Source of the DNA: Devosiaceae bacterium
GTDB lineage: Bacteria; Pseudomonadota; Alphaproteobacteria; Rhizobiales; Devosiaceae
Assembly: GCA_021648585.1 (NCBI GenBank)
Contig: JAKISM010000025.1
Location: 1 to 20,729 of the forward strand
Length of the DNA: 20,729 bases
Reading direction: 5' to 3'
This document shows, piece by piece, positions 9,092 through 17,097 of the stretch. The number at the start of each line of letters is the position of its first letter. Position 1 is the first letter of the stretch. The translations under genes and the position numbers were made by a program. The notes below the pieces were generated by a model that saw only the letters and a list, made by a program, of their open reading frames with translations, searched no databases and was not told the origin of the DNA.

Positions 9092-9895
9092 TTATTTTGC
9101 TGGCTTTAATCTATCTAGTCGTAATCTATCTCTATTATCACTTAAGCGGTAGGCGCTTAAAAGAGTTGCGCTAATCACTCCTAGCCCTGTTGCACCACCT
9201 ATCAGTAGTAATATTAAAATTTGATATTTTACCGCTTCGGCTGGATCAACCCCCGATAATATTTGCCCTGTCATCATGCCGGGAAGCGAAACAATTCCCA
9301 TTGCCGCCATTGCGTTAATTATTGGCATAAATCCAGCCCTCAAAGCAATGCGAATAAAGGGCAACATTGCTTGAAAGCGAGTTTTCCCAAGTAAAAGTAA
9401 AGCTTCAACTGCTCTTTGCTCTCGCTTTAAAGTTGTGGTGAGATTATCCAGCGCTAGCGAAACACCGGTCATAGTATTGCCCAAAATCATACCAAAAAGC
9501 GGCAAAGCAAATTGCGGCTTAAACCATGGATCTGGTTGAATTTGCGTTGTAAGAGCAATTAAAGTTACCAACATGCCAGCAACCATCATTGAGCCAGCAC
9601 CAATAGAAAAACCCCAAAACCCTGCTAATTTCTTTTCTTGGCGAGCATAAATTTCACGTCCTGCAAATAGCACCATGACCAAAGCTACAAGCAAAGTTAT
9701 CCAAGGGTTTGAAATGGCGAAAATACCTTTGAGCAATAGGGCAACTATTGATAATTGCACCACCATACGAAACGTAACAATGAATAATTTTTTGGCTAGG
9801 CCTAATCTAAAGGCAATGGAAATTGCGCCATTGAGTAAAATGAAAATTGCCCCAAGCGCTAAATCCCAATATGAAAGCGAGATATAATCAGCCAT
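9092..9895 (-). CDS. fetB: FetB-like ABC transporter permease (UPF0014)
   Basis: Membrane subunit of a putative iron exporter. At 267 residues it is close to E. coli FetB in size. The protein is almost wholly hydrophobic, with about seven membrane helices, and contains family-like stretches such as the charged-to-helical TFRMVVQLSIVALLLKG (about 41-57) and LPGMMTGQILSGVDPAEAVKYQ (split by its PGMM turn, about 203-224). The ATG at 9895 lies inside the end of the ATPase gene (8-bp overlap), so translation is probably coupled. Function is taken from the family; the substrate is not shown by the sequence, and 'YbbM-type' permeases of unknown substrate would look the same. Confidence 0.82.
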   Translation of the reverse strand: MADYISLSYWDLALGAIFILLNGAISIAFRLGLAKKLFIVTFRMVVQLSIVALLLKGIFAISNPWITLLVALVMVLFAGREIYARQEKKLAGFWGFSIGAGSMMVAGMLVTLIALTTQIQPDPWFKPQFALPLFGMILGNTMTGVSLALDNLTTTLKREQRAVEALLLLGKTRFQAMLPFIRIALRAGFMPIINAMAAMGIVSLPGMMTGQILSGVDPAEAVKYQILILLLIGGATGLGVISATLLSAYRLSDNRDRLRLDRLKPAK

Positions 9896-10505
9896 TTTTT
9901 CGCCTCCTCTTTATTTGTTGTGGTTTTAATTCACCATTTTCTAAAATGAACGAGCGATTTGCAAGGCGTTTAACTTGCTCATCATCATGGCTAATCATAA
10001 TTATGCCAACCCCTAAATCAAGCTGTTCTTTGATAAGTTCCTCAACCAGCTTAGTGGTTTTTTTATCAAGCGCTGATGTTGGCTCATCAAGTAGTAAAAA
10101 TTTTGGCTTTAGAGCTAATGCACGCACAAGTCCCAAGCGCTGCATTTCGCCGCTCGAAAGACGGCTTATTTGCCAATCAAACACCTCAAGCGGCAGACCC
10201 ACTTTTAATAATAAATCATCTAACAAACTAGTTTGTTCAAAATGATCGCCAACCCTATCAGCCCACCAGCCAGTTTGCGCTGGCACAAAAGCAATCATTG
10301 AGCGCCAAATATGAGCGGCAATAACATTACGCTCAATATCATCAAAAAACACCTCGCCCTCATTGACATCAAGATCAACAATAGCCCGCAAAAATAGCGA
10401 TTTACCTGCACCAGATGCGCCAGAAATCATAACAATCTCACCAGCTTTTACCTCAAGGCTAAGCGGCTTAAAAATATCGGTTGTTAAGTTTTTTATCTGT
10501 AAAAT
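9888..10505 (-). CDS. fetA: FetA-like ABC transporter ATP-binding protein, probable AUU start
   Basis: ATPase partner of the adjacent permease. In the 205-residue reading: Walker A GASGAGKS (29-36), Q-loop Q77, signature LSSGE (116-120, usual LSGGQ), Walker B LLLDEP (137-142) and H-loop H173. The first in-frame ATG is at 10430, directly before Walker A, and would delete the first beta strand that all ABC ATPases need. The frame stays open upstream and encodes a normal N-terminus (LQIKNLTTDIFKPLSLEV). No ATG, GTG or TTG is found there; the codon just before it is ATT (10503-10505), preceded by AGGTG, 7 bases after the dCTP deaminase stop. I therefore propose an AUU start. A base error in a former ATG is the alternative. 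The domain is certain; the start is tentative. Confidence 0.85.
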   Translation of the reverse strand: MLQIKNLTTDIFKPLSLEVKAGEIVMISGASGAGKSLFLRAIVDLDVNEGEVFFDDIERNVIAAHIWRSMIAFVPAQTGWWADRVGDHFEQTSLLDDLLLKVGLPLEVFDWQISRLSSGEMQRLGLVRALALKPKFLLLDEPTSALDKKTTKLVEELIKEQLDLGVGIIMISHDDEQVKRLANRSFILENGELKPQQIKRRRKNG

Positions 10506-10512
10506 ACTGCAC

Positions 10513-11631
10513 CTATTTGCTAGGTATAAATTCTTTGAAATGCTTCGATAATTTAAGTCTTTGCGCTTGATAGTTTGAGCCTAAATCAGTGCCATAAAGT
10601 TGTTTTGGTCTCTCGCTCATTCTCTCATATAAAAGCCGCCCGATTGTTTGACCATGCCCGAGCAAAAACGGCACTTCACGTGAGCGCACTTCTAAAACAG
10701 CGCAAGAGCCTTCGCCCCCTGCTTCGCTATGCCCAAAACCGGGATCAAAAAACCCTGCATAATGTACTCTAAATTCGCCAACTAGCGGATCAAATGGCAC
10801 CATTTCGGCGGCATAATCTGGTGGCACTTGCAAGCTTTCACGAGAAACTAAAATATAAAATTCTTCAGGATCTAAAATAAGCTCGTTTTTGGCGTTAGCA
10901 TAAAGCGGATCCCAAAAATCCAAGACCTCAAGTGCTCCCTTTTTATCAACATCAATTACTGCCGTGTGGCGTTTTGAGCGAAACCCTATCAGACCATTAC
11001 GCTCTTCCCCTCTAAGATCAATCGAGAGCGCAACGCCATTTGCAACTTCCATATTGGGATTAAACACCAATGTTTGCTGTTTATGGAGCGCAATATGCTC
11101 TTCGATATTGAGTAAATTATCACCTGTCCTAAAACGCATTTGGCTTAGGCGAGAGCCTTTACGAACCAAAATTGGGAAAGTTCTTGGGCTAATTTCAATA
11201 TAAAGCGGGCCCTTATATCCCTTTGGCAATACATCAAAACCACGTGCCCTATCACCTATTGTTCTAGTAAAAACATCTAAACGACCAGTTGAACTTTTTG
11301 GATTAGTTGAGGCTGAAACTTCACTTGGTAAATCAAGGCTTTCAAGCAAAGGCACAAGATAAACACAGCCCCGCTCAAGCACCGCCCCCTCGCTAAGATC
11401 AATTTCGTGTAATTTAAGATCTTCAATTCTATCTGCAACAGAAAATTCAGGGCCGGGTAAAAAACTCGCTCTTATGCGATAGGCTTTATCGCCAAGCCTT
11501 AAATCTAAACTAGCTGGTTGAATTTGCGCAATATCGAGCGCATCATTAAGTTTTATTGCGCCAATATCAATTAGTTGCTCAATCATTGAAGTTGAGAAAA
11601 CACCATTTTTGAAATTTGTAGTTTCAATCAT
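10513..11631 (-). CDS. dcd: Two-domain 2'-deoxycytidine 5'-triphosphate deaminase
   Basis: Likely converts dCTP to dUTP, feeding thymidylate synthesis. At 372 residues it is about twice the size of E. coli Dcd and looks like two tandem dUTPase/Dcd-fold halves, a form I recall from alphaproteobacteria. The first half has QPASLDLRLG (38-47) and SASTNPKSSTGRLDVFTR (106-123), which matches the Dcd active-site segment (S-x-x-x-R type). The second half has RVHYAGFFDPGFG (288-300), close to dUTPase motif III. The start at 11631 is the first ATG and gives the expected short N-terminus. The stop TAG is followed after 7 bases by the fetA start, suggesting one transcript. It diverges from metZ. A dUTPase or bifunctional activity cannot be excluded from sequence alone. 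Confidence 0.87.
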   Translation of the reverse strand: MIETTNFKNGVFSTSMIEQLIDIGAIKLNDALDIAQIQPASLDLRLGDKAYRIRASFLPGPEFSVADRIEDLKLHEIDLSEGAVLERGCVYLVPLLESLDLPSEVSASTNPKSSTGRLDVFTRTIGDRARGFDVLPKGYKGPLYIEISPRTFPILVRKGSRLSQMRFRTGDNLLNIEEHIALHKQQTLVFNPNMEVANGVALSIDLRGEERNGLIGFRSKRHTAVIDVDKKGALEVLDFWDPLYANAKNELILDPEEFYILVSRESLQVPPDYAAEMVPFDPLVGEFRVHYAGFFDPGFGHSEAGGEGSCAVLEVRSREVPFLLGHGQTIGRLLYERMSERPKQLYGTDLGSNYQAQRLKLSKHFKEFIPSK

Positions 11632-11744
11632 CTAAAATGCCCAAAAAATCTAATTCATACTATTTATCATACACCCCATTTTTATTGACGCAAAGCACCA
11701 TTTTGGCTTACACCCATAATAAGCTAATAATCTTGAAAACTGTA

Positions 11745-12956
11745 ATGACAAAAAATAATAATCAAAACCCACTAAATGATAAAGCTAACCTCTCGCCACA
11801 AACTTTAGCGGTGCATGGCGGAGGCGCTCGTAGCCCATTTGGCGAAACCTCTGAAGGCATATATTTTAATTCTGGTTTTACTTATGAAAATTCTTTAAGC
11901 GCTCAACAGCGATTTGAGGGCAATGAAGAGGGACATATTTATTCTCGTTTTTCAAATCCAAGCGTTGATATGTTCCAAGATAGAATGGCGCTAATTGAAG
12001 GAGCAGAAGCGGCTCGTGCAACGGCTACTGGCATGGCGGCAGTTACAACCGCCCTTATGAGCCAAGTAAAGGCTGGCGATCACGTAGTTGCGGCTCGTGC
12101 GCTTTTTGGCTCTTGTCGTTATGTGGTTGAAGATTTTTTGCCTCGTTGGGGAGTAAGCGCAACGCTAGTTGATGGGCGCAACCCTAAAGATTTTGCAAAA
12201 GCTATGAAAAAAAACACCAAAGCTATATTTATCGAAAGCCCGACTAATCCAACTCTTGAGCTAGTTGATATTAAAGCGGTGGCTGATATTGCACATGCAA
12301 ATGGCGCAAAATTAATTGTTGATAATGTTTTTGCCACGCCAATTTTTCAAAAACCGCTTAAGCTAGGGGCTGATTTAGTCGTCTATTCAGCCACCAAACA
12401 TATTGATGGTCAGGGGCGAGCAATGGGCGGAATTATTCTTGGCTCAAAAGAAATTATAGAAGCTGATATTCATACTTTTATTCGTCAAACAGGGCCTTCA
12501 ATAAGTCCATTTAATGCTTGGATTATGCTTAAAGGCTTAGAAACGCTTGAATTACGAGTTAGAAAAATGAGTGAAAATGCTGCGAAAATCGCTGATTTTT
12601 TAGCTTTGAGCAATAGGGTAGAACAATTATATTATCCATTTAATGATAAGCACCCGCAATATGAATTAGCAAAACTCCAGATGAGCAATGGCTCAACAAT
12701 GGTTTCGTTTGAAGTTAAGGGAGGGCAAGAGGCAGCTTTTAGATTTGCCGATGCGTTGGCAATAATTTTGATTTCAAATAATCTAGGTGATGCTAAAACT
12801 CTTATTTCACACCCCTCAACAACTACTCATCAACGCTTTAACGAAGAAGAAAGAGCTGAAATGGGGATAAAGCGCTCTCTTTTACGTCTATCTGTTGGGC
12901 TAGAAAATCCTGATGATTTAATTGCTGATTTAGATTTCGCCCTTGATCAAATCTAA
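11745..12956 (+). CDS. metZ: O-succinylhomoserine sulfhydrylase
   Basis: PLP enzyme of methionine synthesis that makes homocysteine from O-succinylhomoserine and sulfide. The 403 residues show the Cys/Met-metabolism fold: Y66-S-R in EEGHIYSRFSNPS, the ATGMAAV phosphate-binding turn (94-100), VDN with D193, and the PLP lysine K218 in YSATKHIDGQGR. The DGQGR string after the lysine is typical of MetZ, as against cystathionine gamma-synthase. An upstream in-frame ATG at 11637 would add 36 poorly conserved-looking residues; the ATG at 11745 fits the family, although no strong ribosome site is seen. The stop TAA shares bases with the stop of the convergent phosphatidyltransferase gene. O-acetylhomoserine as substrate cannot be excluded. 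Confidence 0.9.
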   Translation: MTKNNNQNPLNDKANLSPQTLAVHGGGARSPFGETSEGIYFNSGFTYENSLSAQQRFEGNEEGHIYSRFSNPSVDMFQDRMALIEGAEAARATATGMAAVTTALMSQVKAGDHVVAARALFGSCRYVVEDFLPRWGVSATLVDGRNPKDFAKAMKKNTKAIFIESPTNPTLELVDIKAVADIAHANGAKLIVDNVFATPIFQKPLKLGADLVVYSATKHIDGQGRAMGGIILGSKEIIEADIHTFIRQTGPSISPFNAWIMLKGLETLELRVRKMSENAAKIADFLALSNRVEQLYYPFNDKHPQYELAKLQMSNGSTMVSFEVKGGQEAAFRFADALAIILISNNLGDAKTLISHPSTTTHQRFNEEERAEMGIKRSLLRLSVGLENPDDLIADLDFALDQI

Positions 12957-13561
12957 TCTGTAAAAAGTTTTTTGGCATTTAATATCCGCATAATGGCGGT
13001 AAAAAAAGTAAGGGCTGCAAAAATCAGAGCAAGCATTGGGAAAATATTTGGCCATATGCAAATGACAATAAAGAATAAAATTGTCTCACTTCCCTCAAGC
13101 AATCCTTCGCTAAAATAAAGTGATTTTTTATCATTTTTATCAGTTTTAAGCTTATATCTCTCCGCTAAAACTGCATAACCTAAAAAGGTTGCGCTATTAA
13201 AACAAAATGAAACTAACAATAATGCCCCCACAATAGCATTGGCACTTGGATTGCTAATAATAAATCCAAAAACTATAGCGCCATAGAATAGAAAATCGAC
13301 AGAAATATCAAGATAACCGCCAAAATCTGTGCTTTTTGTTACTCGTGCAACAGCGCCATCTAGCCCATCTGCTATTCTTGAAATAATTATAAATATTAAG
13401 CCAAGCACAAACCAACTAGCAGCGATTGAAACGGCCGCCGCCAAGCCAATACTTAACCCAAATAGGGTTATGGCATTGGCGCTAATTCCAGCTTTTGCAA
13501 ATTGTTTTGCAACTATATTAAGATATGGATCAAAAATCTTACGCATTGCACGATCAAACAT
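12953..13561 (-). CDS. CDP-alcohol phosphatidyltransferase family membrane protein
   Basis: Membrane enzyme of phospholipid synthesis that moves a phosphatidyl group from CDP-diacylglycerol to an alcohol. The 202-residue product carries the family motif within ADGLDGAVARVTKSTDFGG and the following YLDISVD (about 65-90): DG-x2-AR, a glycine, and two aspartates spaced by three residues. Four to six hydrophobic helices are visible. The specific alcohol (glycerol phosphate, choline, inositol or other) cannot be told from the motif. The ATG at 13561 has AGGA 8 bases upstream. It converges with metZ with a 4-bp overlap of stop codons, and diverges from trkH. Confidence 0.87.
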   Translation of the reverse strand: MFDRAMRKIFDPYLNIVAKQFAKAGISANAITLFGLSIGLAAAVSIAASWFVLGLIFIIISRIADGLDGAVARVTKSTDFGGYLDISVDFLFYGAIVFGFIISNPSANAIVGALLLVSFCFNSATFLGYAVLAERYKLKTDKNDKKSLYFSEGLLEGSETILFFIVICIWPNIFPMLALIFAALTFFTAIMRILNAKKLFTD

Positions 13562-13592
13562 AAAATTATCCTGTTAAACTACTCAATAAATT

Positions 13593-13613
13593 ATAATAGA
13601 CATGAACTATTAT
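13593..13613. promoter_or_regulatory. Perfect dyad in the trkH / phosphatidyltransferase divergent gap
   Basis: ATAATAG (13593-13599) and CTATTAT (13607-13613) form a perfect 7-bp inverted repeat with a 7-base spacer. It sits in the 106-bp gap between divergent genes and overlaps a TATAAT (13592-13597), so it could be an operator. In AT-rich DNA such dyads occur by chance. Confidence 0.3.
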
Positions 13614-13667
13614 TTATAACAATGTAAACCTATGATTTAGAAATTGAAAAGAATTAAATTTTAACCA

Positions 13668-15113
13668 ATGCAATTAAGACCAATTATTTCTTTAATCGGG
13701 CAAGTTACTGCTATTTTAGGCATATCTATGTTGTTGCCAGCAATGGTGGATTTTGTTGCGGGCAATGATGAATGGCAAACTTTTGTGATTTCATCTCTAA
13801 TTACAACACTTTGTGGGGCTGGTCTTTGGGCTGCAAATTCTGGCGGCTCGCATGTTTTGAACCTAAAGCAGGCTTTTTTATTGACCTTTATGATTTGGGT
13901 TGTGCTGACAATTTTTGGAGCACTTCCCTTTATTTGGATTGAAAATGGTCTTTCTATTACTGATGCGGTATTTGAATCTATGTCAGGCATAACCACAACT
14001 GGCGCAACAATTATGACCAATCTTGATGGATCAACGCCCGGAATTTTGCTTTGGCGCTCATTGTTGCAATGGTTTGGTGGGCTTGGTATTGTTGTGATGG
14101 CTATTGCAGTTTTACCGACTTTGCAAGTTGGTGGTATGCAAATGTTTAGAGCTGAAGCATTTGAAACGCCAGATAAAATATTGCCACAAGCTGCCCAAAT
14201 TGCCAGCGGTATGACAGCGATTTATGTATTGCTAACCCTTGCCAGCACTGGGGCTTATTGGGCGTTTGGCATGAACTTATTTGAAGCGGTATCGCACGCT
14301 ATGACAACAGTTGCAACGGGTGGGTTTTCTACACGGGACGGCGGCTTTGCGGAATTTAATTCAACTGCTCTTGATTATATTGCAATAATTTTTATGATTT
14401 TAGGGGCGCTACCATTTGCGCTTTATTTAGCGGCGGTGCAATATGGCCGTTGGAAAAAAATATTTCAAGATAGTCAAGTAAGAGTATTTCTTGGCATAGT
14501 TTTAATTGTGACATTTGCTATGATGTGGTTGCAAATTTCAAAGGAAGAATATTTTGGTGAAGAAGCATTTCGTCATGCTTTATTTTCTGTAACCTCAATC
14601 ATTACAGGCACAGGTTATGCAACGATTGATTATAGCGCATGGGGGCCATTTGCTATGACCACCTTTTTCATAATTACCTTTATTGGTGGTTGTACTGGCT
14701 CTACTTCTTGCGGCATAAAAGTCTTTCGCTTTCAAGTATTAGCACGAGATCTTTATCAACATGTGCGCCAAATTCTTTATCCAAATTTGGTTTATATAAA
14801 ACGCTATAATGGCCGCCCATTACCAGATTCTATTTCTTCTTCTGTGCAAAGTTTTGTGTTTTTATATTTCTTGAGTTTCATTGTGCTTGCAATAGCGCTT
14901 TCTTTAACAGGACTTGATACAACAACTGCACTTTCAGGAGCTGCTACTGCTATTTCAAATGTTGGCCCGGGCTTGGGTGAAATTATTGGGCCAACAGGCA
15001 ATTTCTCATCTTTACCTGATATTTCAAAATGGCTATTAGTTGCAGGAATGCTAATTGGGCGCTTAGAAATATTAATTGTTTTGGTGTTATTTACTCCTCG
15101 CTTTTGGCGTTGA
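13668..15113 (+). CDS. trkH: Trk-type potassium uptake protein TrkH
   Basis: Inner-membrane K+ channel-like subunit of the Trk system; it normally works with the cytoplasmic NAD/ATP-binding TrkA, which is not in this window. The 481-residue length is usual. The four pore-loop filters are visible: SGITTTGAT (106-114), TTVATGGFST (about 217), TGTGYAT (about 317) and SNVGPGLGEIIGPTG (about 427). About ten hydrophobic helices surround them. The start has only a weak purine stretch upstream. The stop TGA overlaps the TTG start of the MATE gene, so both are probably one transcript. Confidence 0.93.
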   Translation: MQLRPIISLIGQVTAILGISMLLPAMVDFVAGNDEWQTFVISSLITTLCGAGLWAANSGGSHVLNLKQAFLLTFMIWVVLTIFGALPFIWIENGLSITDAVFESMSGITTTGATIMTNLDGSTPGILLWRSLLQWFGGLGIVVMAIAVLPTLQVGGMQMFRAEAFETPDKILPQAAQIASGMTAIYVLLTLASTGAYWAFGMNLFEAVSHAMTTVATGGFSTRDGGFAEFNSTALDYIAIIFMILGALPFALYLAAVQYGRWKKIFQDSQVRVFLGIVLIVTFAMMWLQISKEEYFGEEAFRHALFSVTSIITGTGYATIDYSAWGPFAMTTFFIITFIGGCTGSTSCGIKVFRFQVLARDLYQHVRQILYPNLVYIKRYNGRPLPDSISSSVQSFVFLYFLSFIVLAIALSLTGLDTTTALSGAATAISNVGPGLGEIIGPTGNFSSLPDISKWLLVAGMLIGRLEILIVLVLFTPRFWR

Positions 15114-16453
15114 ATAAATTGAATAAAGTTCAATCAAAAACCGTCAACAACAAAGATGTATTGCTAATTGCTGTTCCTGCAACGCTTGCTTTTATTACCG
15201 AGCCATTAGCTGGATTGGTAGATTTAACAGTTATCGGGCGCTTGGGCGATGCGGGGCTTTTGGCAGGAGTTGTGCTAGGGGGATTAGCTTTTGCAACACT
15301 TATTTCCTTGATGTTTTTCTTAAGGCTTGGCACAGCAGGACTAACCGCTCAGGCTATTGGCGCAAAACAAAAAGATGATGGGCTTATTCATTTTGTACGT
15401 GCGGCAATTTTGGGGCTGGTGTTTTCAATAGTGTTTATTATTTTTATGCAACCGATTATTTCTATGGCGGCAGTTTTGCTTGCTCCAAGTGAAAATTCTT
15501 CTCAGCCATATGAGACATATTTTATGGTGCGAATAATTTCATCGCCGTTTGTTTTGGTAAATTTTGCGCTTTTAGGTTGGTTTTATGGACGAGCTGCGGC
15601 AACTACTGGCATGGTCTTGCAACTGCTTATTCATATAGTCAATATTATCCTCTCTATTGCATTTGTTTATCTGTTTAATATGGGGGTGTTTGGCGTGGCG
15701 CTGGCAACCCTAATTGGGCAAGTAGTTGCAGCTTTTGTTGGGCTTTATTTGGTGTTTAGGCATTTTGGCACTTTTGAGAAAATTAGCTCGCTCATTTCAA
15801 TTTCAAGCCTATTGAACATAAAAGCAATAAAGCGGCTTTTTTCGCTCTCTCGTGATTTAATGATAAGGTCTGCGGTATTAATGTTCACCTTTGCTTGGTT
15901 CACGGCGCAAGTTTCTCGTATGGGAGATGTGGTGCTTGCTGCCAATGAAATATTGATTTATTTTATGTTAGTTACTGCCTATTTTTTAGATGGGCAGGCG
16001 CAAGCGGCAGAAGCTTTATGTGGCAGGGCGCTCGGGGCAAAAGATAAAGCTAATTTTATTCAAGCAATCAAACTCACTTCTTTATGGGGCTTTGGAATTG
16101 GGTTTTTATTATTATTATTTTGGCTAATATTTGGCACATATTTAATTGATTTCATGTCAACTAATGAGGCTATTCGGGAGCAAGCAAAAATCTATATTTT
16201 TGTCGCTGCATTAACTGCGATAACTGGCGTTGGAGCGTTTGTGCTTGATGGGGTAATGGCAGGAGCAACTTTAGGATCTACCATTCGCAACGGCATGGTA
16301 GCCTCTGCCGCCATCTATTTAATATCCGCAATTATTTTACAAAACCTATTTGGGCTGAATGGATTATGGGCAGCAATGCATGTTTTCTTCCTTGCCAGAA
16401 CAATAATTTTTGCCTTTGCGCTAAGGGCAAAGATGCCTAAATTATTTAAATAA
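15110..16453 (+). CDS. MATE family efflux transporter, DinF-type
   Basis: Cation-coupled exporter of organic cations or drugs. The protein has about twelve membrane helices in two similar halves and contains the DinF-like segment FLRLGTAGLTAQAIGAK (about 68-84) after a first half starting VDLTVIGRLGDAG. I place the start at TTG 15110, whose last two bases are shared with the trkH stop (TTGA), giving 447 residues, the normal MATE length. A second in-frame TTG follows at 15119. The in-frame ATG at 15029 lies 84 bp inside trkH and would add a Cys/Trp-containing stretch without family resemblance. No Shine-Dalgarno is seen, so coupling to trkH translation is likely. The substrate is unknown. Confidence 0.86.
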   Translation: MNKLNKVQSKTVNNKDVLLIAVPATLAFITEPLAGLVDLTVIGRLGDAGLLAGVVLGGLAFATLISLMFFLRLGTAGLTAQAIGAKQKDDGLIHFVRAAILGLVFSIVFIIFMQPIISMAAVLLAPSENSSQPYETYFMVRIISSPFVLVNFALLGWFYGRAAATTGMVLQLLIHIVNIILSIAFVYLFNMGVFGVALATLIGQVVAAFVGLYLVFRHFGTFEKISSLISISSLLNIKAIKRLFSLSRDLMIRSAVLMFTFAWFTAQVSRMGDVVLAANEILIYFMLVTAYFLDGQAQAAEALCGRALGAKDKANFIQAIKLTSLWGFGIGFLLLLFWLIFGTYLIDFMSTNEAIREQAKIYIFVAALTAITGVGAFVLDGVMAGATLGSTIRNGMVASAAIYLISAIILQNLFGLNGLWAAMHVFFLARTIIFAFALRAKMPKLFK

Positions 16454-16487
16454 TATATTATTCTTATTCTGCTTTCAATCATTTTAG

Positions 16488-16516
16488 TTGCTTTTTTAGG
16501 CGAAATGGCCTATATT
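16488..16516 (+). promoter_or_regulatory. Promoter and candidate operator of the RES toxin-antitoxin pair
   Basis: TTGCTT (16488-16493) and TATATT (16511-16516) are 17 bp apart, a good sigma-70 arrangement. A dyad TAGGC-gaaatg-GCCTA (16497-16512) occupies the spacer and touches the -10 box, the place where an autoregulating antitoxin would block polymerase. The start of transcription would be near 16523, ahead of the GTG start at 16549. Confidence 0.55.
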
Positions 16517-16548
16517 TATGGTCAAATCCCGAAATCGAGGATATAAAC

Positions 16549-17097
16549 GTGGCAGAAAAAAAACAAAAGCACTCTTCTAAAAAATCAGTAGTTATAAAAA
16601 GAAGAAGTACCTCTGCATCTGTGAGTTCACAAAAGGGCGCAAGATTAAGCGCTTATTATGGAGAGAAAAAAGCCTCAGGGGCGCTTAAAGAATTTAGAGT
16701 GGCACTTGAAAAAAACAGTGCTTCAGATACTCTCTCATCATATATCGACCTTAGCAAATATATAGAACATGGCATTCCTATGCGAATAGCTAAGCAAAAC
16801 AAAGAAATTGTCAACTCGATGATTCAACATAATATAATACCCCGCAAAACTTGGGAGAATGCTTTAAAATCTAAACGAGCTAACTTAACACCGCAAAATT
16901 CTGAACGATTTATGCGTACACTTAGAATTTTAGAATTGGCCAAAGATGCATTTGGAGATGAAGGAGGAAAACAATGGGTGGAACGACCCACTAAAGTATT
17001 TGAGGGGAAGCCTCCAATTGCAATGCTCACTAATGAATCTGGTTCTCGTGCGGTTGAGCTATTTCTTGGTCAAATAATGAATGGGTTTAATGCATGA
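16549..17097 (+). CDS. Antitoxin of Xre/MbcA/ParS (DUF2384) family
   Basis: Antitoxin that would bind and block the RES toxin encoded next, and repress the operon. The 182-residue protein has a Lys/Ser-rich basic N-terminus (1-40), a helical middle section (about 55-120) where an Xre-like DNA-binding fold is expected, and a clear toxin-binding C-terminus (about 130-182): LAKDAFGDEGGKQWVERP, then P-x-AMLTNESGSRAVE and a final LGQIMNG. The start is GTG with GAGG 8 bases upstream. Its stop overlaps the toxin start (ATGA), a usual translational coupling. Several arginines use AGA in tandem, more than in the neighbouring genes I read, which weakly suggests transfer. The C-terminal call is firm; the DNA-binding part is inferred from the family. 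Confidence 0.87.
   Translation: MAEKKQKHSSKKSVVIKRRSTSASVSSQKGARLSAYYGEKKASGALKEFRVALEKNSASDTLSSYIDLSKYIEHGIPMRIAKQNKEIVNSMIQHNIIPRKTWENALKSKRANLTPQNSERFMRTLRILELAKDAFGDEGGKQWVERPTKVFEGKPPIAMLTNESGSRAVELFLGQIMNGFNA

Noticed and set aside
11632..11744. Possible SAM-II riboswitch upstream of metZ
   Set aside because: Methionine genes of alphaproteobacteria often have one, but I could not match its conserved stem and pseudoknot bases here. No clear promoter was found either.
16454..16487. AT-rich dyad (AATAATATATTATT) after the MATE gene as a terminator
   Set aside because: The stem contains only A-T pairs and lacks a U tract, so it is not a convincing intrinsic terminator.
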